From Bacteroidota bacterium (GTDB lineage Bacteria > Bacteroidota > Bacteroidia > NS11-12g > UBA9320), in the NCBI GenBank assembly GCA_024638525.1, contig JAHEKB010000170.1:1-5520 (forward strand): 5,520 nucleotides of DNA. The letters run 5' to 3'. Under the pieces are notes generated by a model. It was not told the DNA's origin, searched no databases, and saw only the letters and a list, made by a program, of their open reading frames with translations. A program made the translations under genes and the position numbers. Position 1 is the stretch's first letter. Every line of letters begins with the position of its first letter. Positions 1-5,308 of the stretch are shown here, one piece after another.

Positions 1-37
1 CGTTCTTAGGGGTAGGGATTTTTACAATTCCGTTCAT
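1..37 (-). CDS. 5' end of a gene leaving the window (12 codons visible), possibly a PruA-like dehydrogenase
   Basis: On the minus strand an ATG (bases 35-37) overlaps the TGA stop of the pseudouridine synthase as ATGA, and the frame stays open to the window edge, giving MNGIVKIPTPKN followed by a codon beginning with G. The same 4-base overlap joins the two upstream genes, which supports this being a real start in the same operon. From memory of the family, Bacteroidetes L-glutamate gamma-semialdehyde dehydrogenases (PruA) begin with a short stretch resembling 'VPxPKNEPV', and the next codon beginning with G is compatible with the Glu of that motif. Twelve residues cannot prove this: the start is reasonably supported, the identity is a guess. 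Confidence 0.5.
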   Translation of the reverse strand, partial: MNGIVKIPTPKN

Positions 38-732
38 TCTTCTAATATATTTTTCTCGATATCTTTAAAAAATTTCCAATTCCCGTAATTGGGCAAAGGA
101 GCGTGCAAAGTTATTGCTTCTTTCTTTACGGGATGCACGAACTTAAGACCAAGTGCATGGAGGTAAATACTCTTGTCGCTATTGGGTTTGGTTTGTCCGT
201 ATTTAACATCGCCAACTATAGCTGTTATGGTTCGTGCAAGCTGCACTCGAATTTGATGAGGCCTGCCCGTTTTAGGTTTTACCTTGAGTAAAAAACAATG
301 ATTGGCAGTAGTTATATATTCATAATAGAGTTCGGCTCGCTTGGATCCATCTCTTTCTTCGTGGTACAATTTTGTCCTGTTGTTCTTCTTGTCCTTTTTT
401 AAATAATGGACCAAAGTGTCGGCCATGGGGTTCGGCTTTCGCCTTACCAATGCCAGATAGGTTTTCTCCACCTCACGTTGCTTAAATTGTTCGTTCATTC
501 TAACCAAAGCTTTTGAAGTTCTGGCAAATAGAACAAGGCCGGTCACTACCGTGTCCAGTCGGTGTATAACGCCGAGAAAAACATCTCCAGGTTTGTTGTA
601 TTTTTCCTTGATATAAAGCTTTACAGCCTCTTGCAAACTTTTCAAGTGCGGATCGTTTTCCTGCACTACTACGCCGGCTGGTTTGTTTACCGCGATCAAG
701 TGGTTGTCTTCGTAAATAACCTCTAGTTTCAT
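34..732 (-). CDS. RluA-family RNA pseudouridine synthase
   Basis: This 232-residue protein is a RluA-family enzyme, which isomerises uridine to pseudouridine in rRNA or tRNA in the cytoplasm. It opens with the usual strand and 'NKPAG' (about residues 16-20). The catalytic motif HRLD is at 57-60, with Asp60 the expected nucleophile, followed by VTGLVLFARTSKA. Further family motifs are KTGRPHQIRVQL (154-165), GDVKYG (174-179) and LHA (191-193). There is no N-terminal S4 RNA-binding domain, so it is the short form; the exact target uridine cannot be read from sequence. The residues after HRLD are TVVTG, where the family usually has a basic residue then xTSG or xVSG. Its ATG overlaps the murB stop by four bases (ATGA), and its own TGA overlaps the next start in the same way, so translation is probably coupled through all three genes. 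Confidence 0.93.
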   Translation of the reverse strand: MKLEVIYEDNHLIAVNKPAGVVVQENDPHLKSLQEAVKLYIKEKYNKPGDVFLGVIHRLDTVVTGLVLFARTSKALVRMNEQFKQREVEKTYLALVRRKPNPMADTLVHYLKKDKKNNRTKLYHEERDGSKRAELYYEYITTANHCFLLKVKPKTGRPHQIRVQLARTITAIVGDVKYGQTKPNSDKSIYLHALGLKFVHPVKKEAITLHAPLPNYGNWKFFKDIEKNILEE

Positions 733-1739
733 TGAATGATGTTTACCTCTGTTTCCAGCTTAATTTTATAATGGTCCCAAACATCTGCTTGTATATTTTC
801 GCTGAGGTCCAAGATTTCTGATCCGCTTGCACCGCCGTAGTTCACAAGCACCAATGCTTGCTTTTCATGACTACCGCATTGTCCAAATCTCTTGCCCTTC
901 CAACCCAAAGATTCGATGAGCCAGCCTGCGGGAATTTTAACTTCAGTTTCAGAGACGGGATATGACCTTATGGAGGGGAATTGTTTTTGTAAACGCTGAA
1001 AATAATCCACAGCGATAATTGGATTCTTAAAAAAGCTTCCTGCATTACCCAGTTGATTAGGGTCTGGTAGTTTACTTTTTCGAATGGCTATAACCGCATT
1101 GCTTACATCGGCAATCCCCGGCTCACTAATTCCCGCTGCTTGAAGCCATTGTTCAATATCGCCATATGATGTATTCAATTCATGCGGCTCCCTTTTTAGG
1201 ATAAAGCCCACTTTAGAAATAAAAAACTGCCCTTTGAACCTCCTTTTAAAAATGCTTTCTCTGTAACCGAATTCGCACTCCTCAGGGCTGAATCTTCTGC
1301 TTTGGCCACTGCTCAATTCAATGGCTTCAACAAAGGACAGTACATCTTTTATTTCAACGCCATATGCGCCAATGTTCTGCATGGGAGCAGCACCAACGGA
1401 TCCGGGAATTAAGCTTAAGTTTTCTATTCCTCCCAACCCCTTTTCCACAGCAAACATGACCAGTTCATGCCAGTTTTCTCCTGAAGAGACTTCCAATTCC
1501 ACTTGGCCACTATCTAATTCTCTGATCTCAATACCTTTGAGTTGATTGATCACCACTTCTCTTTGAATATGATCTGTGAGAAGTATGTTACTTCCTCCTC
1601 CGATAAAAAATGCTTGGGTGGGATCTGAAATCTTGTTGAAATCACGGATATCTTTAAGATATATCAATTGATTGCAGCCGTAGTCAAGACCAAATGTATT
1701 GTAATTTTTAAGTGAAAAGGAAGGCTCTTTTTGACTCAC
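729..1739 (-). CDS. murB: UDP-N-acetylenolpyruvoylglucosamine reductase MurB (type I), GTG start
   Basis: MurB is the cytoplasmic FAD enzyme that reduces UDP-GlcNAc-enolpyruvate to UDP-MurNAc with NADPH, the second committed step of peptidoglycan precursor synthesis. The 336 residues match the length of the E. coli type I enzyme. Visible motifs are KNYNTFG near the N-terminus (11-17), FAD-binding GGGSN (47-51) and IPGSVGAAPMQNIGAYG (111-127), YRESIFK (159-165, with the conserved active-site Arg160), GNAGSFFKNP (231-240, with Ser235 the expected proton donor), PAGWLIESLGWKGKR (270-284) and the C-terminal LETEV (328-332), where Glu331 corresponds to the catalytic Glu325 of E. coli. The start codon is GTG (1737-1739): a stop lies four codons upstream and no in-frame ATG precedes the conserved NTFG, so the start must be non-ATG. 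It leads an operon with the pseudouridine synthase. Confidence 0.97.
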   Translation of the reverse strand: MSQKEPSFSLKNYNTFGLDYGCNQLIYLKDIRDFNKISDPTQAFFIGGGSNILLTDHIQREVVINQLKGIEIRELDSGQVELEVSSGENWHELVMFAVEKGLGGIENLSLIPGSVGAAPMQNIGAYGVEIKDVLSFVEAIELSSGQSRRFSPEECEFGYRESIFKRRFKGQFFISKVGFILKREPHELNTSYGDIEQWLQAAGISEPGIADVSNAVIAIRKSKLPDPNQLGNAGSFFKNPIIAVDYFQRLQKQFPSIRSYPVSETEVKIPAGWLIESLGWKGKRFGQCGSHEKQALVLVNYGGASGSEILDLSENIQADVWDHYKIKLETEVNIIQ

Positions 1740-1743
1740 ACTG

Positions 1744-1751
1744 CAATATTA
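1744..1751 (-). promoter_or_regulatory. Candidate Bacteroidetes -7 element for murB
   Basis: On the minus strand the sequence reads TAATATTG, one mismatch from the Bacteroidetes -7 consensus TAnnTTTG, and it sits four bases before the murB GTG. No convincing TTG -33 element is found about 19 to 21 bases further upstream. The spacing matches that of the perfect -7 element before mnmD, which is the main reason for listing it. Confidence 0.3.
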
Positions 1752-1780
1752 TCTACCACACCCTTATTTTAGCACACTTT

Positions 1781-2146
1781 ATGAAAAAAGCACTAACCAT
1801 CTTTTCACTTTGCCTCATGATATGGGCTTGCGGTGATAAAGAATCATCAGACCCTGCCGATAACAACATGGTCACAGCTTGTGACAGCATCACGCCTAAT
1901 TATACAGATAATATATCTGTTGTTGTGAGTAATCTGTGTACACCCTGTCACACGACTAGTTCAGAAGGCGGAATCAATGTCTCCAACTACAATAACACCA
2001 AAGCCGCGGCTCAGCAATCCAGGTTTATAGCGGCAATAAAGCATGAATCCAGTGCTAAAGCCATGCCTCAAGGGCAAGCTAAATTGTCGGATAACACCAT
2101 CCAATTGATTGAATGTTGGATTGAGAATGGATTCCCTGAAAATTAG
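1781..2146 (+). CDS. Single-heme cytochrome c-like lipoprotein, exported
   Basis: This is a 121-residue exported lipoprotein with one c-type heme site, probably a small electron carrier or heme protein; its redox partner is unknown. A short signal peptide (MKKALTIFSLCLMIWA) ends at Cys17, the expected lipidated residue, in a lipobox-like IWAC that is slightly off consensus (Trp at -2). After a polar linker rich in Asp, Ser and Asn comes CTPCH (53-57), the CxxCH heme-attachment motif. Met95 in AMPQG is the likely distal ligand, and the C-terminal LSDNTIQLIECWIENGFP is the final helix typical of small Bacteroidetes cytochrome lipoproteins. Cys34 and Cys112 are left over and could form a disulfide. 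The ATG at 1781 is chosen because it directly begins the signal peptide; the longer frame from 1712 would bury it and run into murB. No redox gene is adjacent. Confidence 0.85.
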   Translation: MKKALTIFSLCLMIWACGDKESSDPADNNMVTACDSITPNYTDNISVVVSNLCTPCHTTSSEGGINVSNYNNTKAAAQQSRFIAAIKHESSAKAMPQGQAKLSDNTIQLIECWIENGFPEN

Positions 2147-2152
2147 GGTTTT
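2134..2152 (+). terminator. Weak intrinsic terminator candidate for the cytochrome gene
   Basis: CCCTGA and TTAGGG can pair across a three-base AAA loop (six pairs, one of them G-U) and are followed directly by TTTT. The hairpin includes the TAG stop of the cytochrome gene and lies just before the convergent mnmD stop. The stem is short and the T-run is only four bases, so termination strength is doubtful. Confidence 0.3.
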
Positions 2153-2157
2153 CAATA

Positions 2158-2820
2158 TTATTTTCTAGCTACGGTCATCTCTCGTTTGCCATGGGCACCT
2201 TGGGGATGACTTAAAGTAAAACCTACGGATTTCAAATTGCGTTTGACTCTTCCTGCAGCGCTGTAAGTGCTCAGTATGCCTGGGGATTTCATGGATTTGT
2301 AGATGTTGTCAAATACTTCTGCAGTCCAGAGTTCTTCTTGCTTGCTGGGGGCAAAGGCATCGAAGTATACGAGATCGTAGAAATTGTTTTCCAAATGGAC
2401 TTCTTGTAGGCTACTTTTTATTTTCATCAGGCTAAAGCCTTTTGAGATTGAAGTCAAACTATTCCACTCTGCCTTATGCAAAGCTGTGAAAATCTCATCG
2501 ACTCCGTCTTGATCAAAATAGTCCGGATAATTTAGCTTAGATACTAGGTCTGCATCCAGAGGAAAGGCTTCCAAACTGTGGTATTCGATTTTGAGATCAT
2601 GTTGCATGGCATATAGGCAACTAAGCAGAGCGTTCAAACCCGTCCCAAATCCCATTTCGAATATTGTTAGATGTTCCGTTGTGACTTTACTCAGGCCTTC
2701 TTCAATAAAGACATGAATGGATTCACTAATTGCTCCAATTCGGTTGTGATAGGTTTCATCCAGCTCAGTGTTGTAAAGGGTGTGCTCGCCGCTCTGTGTT
2801 GAAATTAGCTCAACTTTCAT
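2158..2820 (-). CDS. mnmD: tRNA (5-methylaminomethyl-2-thiouridine) methyltransferase MnmD
   Basis: This 220-residue protein is a stand-alone version of the methyltransferase half of MnmC. Using S-adenosylmethionine it converts nm5s2U to mnm5s2U at wobble position 34 of tRNAs such as those for Lys, Glu and Gln. The family signatures appear in order: DETYHNRIGAISESIHVFIEEGL (21-43), the SAM-binding EMGFGTGLNAL (55-65), YFDAFAPSKQEELW (152-165, whose Asp is the expected catalytic residue), YSAAGRVKRNLKSVGF (186-201) and GKREM (211-215). The FAD-dependent oxidoreductase half of the fused gammaproteobacterial enzyme is absent, as is usual outside that group. It converges with the cytochrome gene (11 bp between stops) and diverges from the glycosyltransferase gene. 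A consensus -7 element ends four bases before its ATG. Confidence 0.93.
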   Translation of the reverse strand: MKVELISTQSGEHTLYNTELDETYHNRIGAISESIHVFIEEGLSKVTTEHLTIFEMGFGTGLNALLSCLYAMQHDLKIEYHSLEAFPLDADLVSKLNYPDYFDQDGVDEIFTALHKAEWNSLTSISKGFSLMKIKSSLQEVHLENNFYDLVYFDAFAPSKQEELWTAEVFDNIYKSMKSPGILSTYSAAGRVKRNLKSVGFTLSHPQGAHGKREMTVARK

Positions 2821-2824
2821 AACT

Positions 2825-2832
2825 CAAAGATA
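2825..2832 (-). promoter_or_regulatory. -7 promoter element of mnmD (TATCTTTG)
   Basis: Read on the minus strand, TATCTTTG is a perfect match to the Bacteroidetes -7 consensus TAnnTTTG. Only four bases (AGTT) separate it from the mnmD ATG, so transcription would begin at or next to the start codon, giving a leaderless or near-leaderless mRNA. No clear TTG is present at the expected -33 position, which lowers confidence. Confidence 0.45.
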
Positions 2833-2850
2833 TAGCCGAAAATGCGTTGG

Positions 2851-2880
2851 TTGGGGTTTAAAGCGCTAAGCATATTTTTG
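2851..2880 (+). promoter_or_regulatory. Bacteroidetes-type promoter of the glycosyltransferase gene (TTG-N19-TATTTTTG)
   Basis: TTG at 2851-2853 and TATTTTTG at 2873-2880 are separated by 19 bases, matching both the -33 and -7 elements and the usual spacing of the Bacteroidetes housekeeping promoter. Six bases then lead to the ATG at 2887. Transcription should start within a few bases of that ATG, which supports 2887 as the translation start over the in-frame ATG at 2842, upstream of the promoter. It shares a 66-bp intergenic region with the oppositely directed mnmD element. Confidence 0.6.
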
Positions 2881-2886
2881 CAGCTG

Positions 2887-3612
2887 ATGCAATTCAAGCG
2901 TTTATCCATTGTAATCCCTGTCTATAATGAGGAAAAGACCATTCATCTTATACTCAATAAAGTAAGAGATGTGCAACTCATAAAGGGAATCGAGAAAGAA
3001 GTGATACTGGTGGACGATTGCTCGTCTGATCGATCCATTCAAGCCATTGAGAGTTATCAGGCGTCCAATCCAGATCTACAGATGAGTTTATATGCTCATG
3101 AAGTGAATCAAGGTAAAGGAGCGGCCTTACATACTGGAATTGAACAAGCCAGTGGTGAGCTGATTGTTATTCAAGATGCCGATCTTGAATATGACCCTGA
3201 GGAATTCAACGACTTGTTAAGACCCATTTTAGACGGCCATGCAGATGTGGTTTATGGATCTCGTTTTATGGGAGGGAAGCCGCACCGCATACTTTTTTTC
3301 TGGCACAGCATTGGAAATGCCATGCTTACTCTGGCGAGTAATGCATTGACCAATTTGAACCTGACCGATATGGAAACCTGTTACAAATTATTCAAAGCTG
3401 AGCACATCAAATCACTGAAACTGAAAGAAAAGCGCTTTGGATTTGAGCCAGAAGTCACGGCAAAGATTTCTAGGATTCCAGACATCCGAGTTTACGAAAT
3501 AGGAATTTCATATTACGGAAGGACATATGACGAAGGAAAGAAAATCGGTTGGAAAGACGGTTTTAGAGCACTCTACTGCATTCTTAAATACAATATTTGG
3601 GCAAAGGCTTGA
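2887..3612 (+). CDS. Family 2 glycosyltransferase, DPM1-like (polyprenyl-phosphate sugar synthase type)
   Basis: This 241-residue GT-A fold glycosyltransferase resembles dolichyl-phosphate mannose or glucose synthases, which move a sugar from a nucleotide donor to a polyprenyl phosphate at the cytoplasmic face of the membrane. Motifs in order are LSIVIPVYNEE (6-16), VDDCSSD (42-48, nucleotide binding), NQGKGAAL (74-81), QDADLEYDP (96-104, the DxD-like metal site), YGSRF (123-127), DMETCYKLF (161-169), GFEPEV (185-190) and YYGRTYDEGKKIGWKDG (209-225). It has no C-terminal membrane helices, unlike GtrB or ArnC types, so it should be soluble or peripheral. The ATG at 2887 sits just before the conserved core; an extension to 2842 would add 15 residues and include the promoter. 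It overlaps the next gene, a membrane protein, by 3 bases at a TTGA junction, suggesting joint function. The sugar transferred cannot be told from sequence. Confidence 0.9.
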   Translation: MQFKRLSIVIPVYNEEKTIHLILNKVRDVQLIKGIEKEVILVDDCSSDRSIQAIESYQASNPDLQMSLYAHEVNQGKGAALHTGIEQASGELIVIQDADLEYDPEEFNDLLRPILDGHADVVYGSRFMGGKPHRILFFWHSIGNAMLTLASNALTNLNLTDMETCYKLFKAEHIKSLKLKEKRFGFEPEVTAKISRIPDIRVYEIGISYYGRTYDEGKKIGWKDGFRALYCILKYNIWAKA

Positions 3613-5306
3613 AAATTAAGGGTTTATACGAGGGGCTTGTGGTATTTCTATCCTATGCGCTTCTCTTTATTGCCATGTCGTTTCCATTGGTGCTTGATTT
3701 CAATAGCTCGATCATAGGAAGCGGCCCTGATCCGTATCAATACATTTGGAATGCCGACACTTTTGCCCGTTCACTTTGGTCAGGGGAAAATCCATTTTAT
3801 ACAGATAGGGTGGCATATCCTTTTGGATTATCGCTGGTCATGCATACCTATACTCCGATTATTGGTATGGTAAACCTGGTGTTGGCAAATCCCTATTTGA
3901 GTTGCAATCTGGTTTTGCTGTTCAGCATTGGAGTGGGAGGTTTGGGAGCATACCTTTTCGCGAAGGACTTTATGGATTCCAAAGCTCTTGCTTTTGCATC
4001 GGGTTTATGCTTTGCCTTTAGTCCGTATATAAGCAGTCACCTATTGGAGCATTATCATCTGATTTTGATAGCGCCTGTTCCTTTTTATTTCAGGTCATTG
4101 CTCAAACTCAATTTGAAACAACGGATATGGGGTCAATTGAACATTAAGCATCTAGCTATATTATCTCTGTGCTTCCTGCTCTGCTTATTGAGCGACTATT
4201 ACACGACCTTCTTTCTGATTTTTGGAACGCTGTTCTTTCTCATCTTTAAATTGATTGAGCATTTATCCATCAAAAGATGGGTGCTTTTTTTGTCATTGCT
4301 TGTACTTTGGATATGCTCACATATTCTGGTAGAATATTTCTATACTCATCAGTGGGATGACAAAGGCGCTTTTTACAACACCGCTGACCTGATCAGTTTT
4401 TTTATTCCGGCCCAAAACTCTTTCATCTACTCCTTTGACATCTTTGAGTTCATGCGCAGGGAATTAAATTATAAAGGTCCAAATGAACAAGTGATGTTTT
4501 TGGGATATTTCACAATCATTGCACTACTCATTACTCCAAAAGCTAAGCGAAGCGCAGAATTACAAGCTATGCGATTTCTATCATTATTCTTCGTATTCCT
4601 GTGCTTGCCCAAACTCCAGATTTTGGGTGCGTCAATTACGTATACACCAACCTCATGGTTTCACTATCTACCCTTTCTTAACAACATTAGAAATCCATCT
4701 CGTTTTGTGCAAATGCTCTATTTGTTATTGCCGATTATGGCCTTTTTTCATTTGGACCGTTTTCTCACGAGAAAAAGACTGCAAGCTGTAAGTCTATTGG
4801 TGCCAGCGATCATTTTGCTTGAGTTCTTTCCAAGTCCTTACCCACTAATTAAGCAGTCTGATGCCGGTGAATACGCCAGCGTTTTGGCCATGGATGAGCA
4901 GGTAGAGGTCATCTGGCATATTCCTAGCGGCTTAGGAGATGGATTCATGGAAGTGGGAAGATTTGATCCCCAGCTACTTCAAGACCAATTGATCCATACA
5001 AAGAAGCAGTTGGGAGCTTATATCTCAAGAATAAAACAAAGCGACTTTGAACGATTCGAAAAGGAAGAAGTGTTTGAAGCGGCGTATAACGCTCAATTAC
5101 AATCCCCTATGCCCGTATTGGATCAAGCTGTAATAGCCGAATTTTTAAAGGTGTATAAGGTAGATGTAATTTTACTTGACATGGAGCAAGGTGAGAGTGG
5201 TGATTTAGGTGAATTTGTGGAAAAGCAATTCAGTGAATTCACGGTTGAGATCAAAGAAATCGGGAATAAACAATTGTATTACTTAGAGCGATACAGTTCT
5301 AGATAA
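3609..5306 (+). CDS. Multi-pass membrane protein, putative GT-C-type glycosyltransferase
   Basis: This roughly 565-residue protein has about 10 or 11 hydrophobic segments (near 10-30, 84-117, 126-142, 151-163, 181-196, 199-216, 224-242, 298-310, 320-338, 367-385 and 392-407) and a soluble C-terminal part of about 150 residues. The loop after the first helix holds GPDPYQYIWN (39-48) and NPFYTDRVAYPFG (61-73), followed by FAFSPYISSHLLEHYH (135-150) and RNPSRF (361-366). This pattern recalls bacterial membrane proteins with a GT-C-like architecture, in which an acidic residue of the first outer loop is catalytic and the donor is a polyprenyl-phosphate sugar; Asp41 is the candidate here. No ATG precedes the first helix. 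TTG at 3609 overlaps the preceding stop as TTGA and is preferred; TTG at 3597 would add four residues. Pairing with a DPM1-like enzyme supports the role, but acceptor and sugar are unknown. Its last 28 bases overlap the convergent gene. Confidence 0.72.
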   Translation: MKIKGLYEGLVVFLSYALLFIAMSFPLVLDFNSSIIGSGPDPYQYIWNADTFARSLWSGENPFYTDRVAYPFGLSLVMHTYTPIIGMVNLVLANPYLSCNLVLLFSIGVGGLGAYLFAKDFMDSKALAFASGLCFAFSPYISSHLLEHYHLILIAPVPFYFRSLLKLNLKQRIWGQLNIKHLAILSLCFLLCLLSDYYTTFFLIFGTLFFLIFKLIEHLSIKRWVLFLSLLVLWICSHILVEYFYTHQWDDKGAFYNTADLISFFIPAQNSFIYSFDIFEFMRRELNYKGPNEQVMFLGYFTIIALLITPKAKRSAELQAMRFLSLFFVFLCLPKLQILGASITYTPTSWFHYLPFLNNIRNPSRFVQMLYLLLPIMAFFHLDRFLTRKRLQAVSLLVPAIILLEFFPSPYPLIKQSDAGEYASVLAMDEQVEVIWHIPSGLGDGFMEVGRFDPQLLQDQLIHTKKQLGAYISRIKQSDFERFEKEEVFEAAYNAQLQSPMPVLDQAVIAEFLKVYKVDVILLDMEQGESGDLGEFVEKQFSEFTVEIKEIGNKQLYYLERYSSR

Positions 5307-5308
5307 TA
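5277..5308. repeat. Imperfect inverted repeat spanning two overlapping convergent stop codons
   Basis: The 32 bases form a quasi-palindrome centred between 5292 and 5293. The plus-strand RNA can pair UAUUA with UAAUA and UUAGAGC with GUUCUAG (two G-U pairs), separated by one C-A mismatch, around a six-base GAUACA loop. The minus-strand RNA folds less well because both G-U pairs become A-C mismatches. There is no T-run on either side, so it is not a standard intrinsic terminator, although it could help end or stabilise transcripts from both genes. It contains both stop codons (TAA at 5304-5306 on plus; TAA read from 5281-5279 on minus). Confidence 0.55.

Noticed and set aside
103..291. Open frame of 62 codons on the plus strand
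   Set aside because: Lies wholly antisense to the well-supported pseudouridine synthase and has no recognisable protein features.
1321..1545. Open frame of 74 codons on the plus strand
   Set aside because: Antisense to the conserved core of murB; its sequence mirrors murB codons and shows no family motif.
1765..1772. TATTTTAG as a -7 element for the cytochrome gene
   Set aside because: One mismatch, and no TTG at the expected upstream distance; the nearest TTG (1731-1733) is 31 bases away.
1712..1780. Upstream ATG extension of the cytochrome lipoprotein
   Set aside because: It would put 23 non-hydrophobic residues before the signal peptide and overlap the divergent murB start.
1961..2155. 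Open frame of 64 codons on the minus strand
   Set aside because: Antisense to the cytochrome gene, whose heme motif and signal peptide make it the real coding strand.
2842..2886. 15-residue upstream extension of the family 2 glycosyltransferase
   Set aside because: The consensus promoter lies inside this stretch, and the family core begins right after the ATG at 2887.
4519..4791. Open frame of 90 codons on the plus strand
   Set aside because: Lies inside the membrane transferase gene in another frame, rich in Cys and Tyr, with no recognisable domain.
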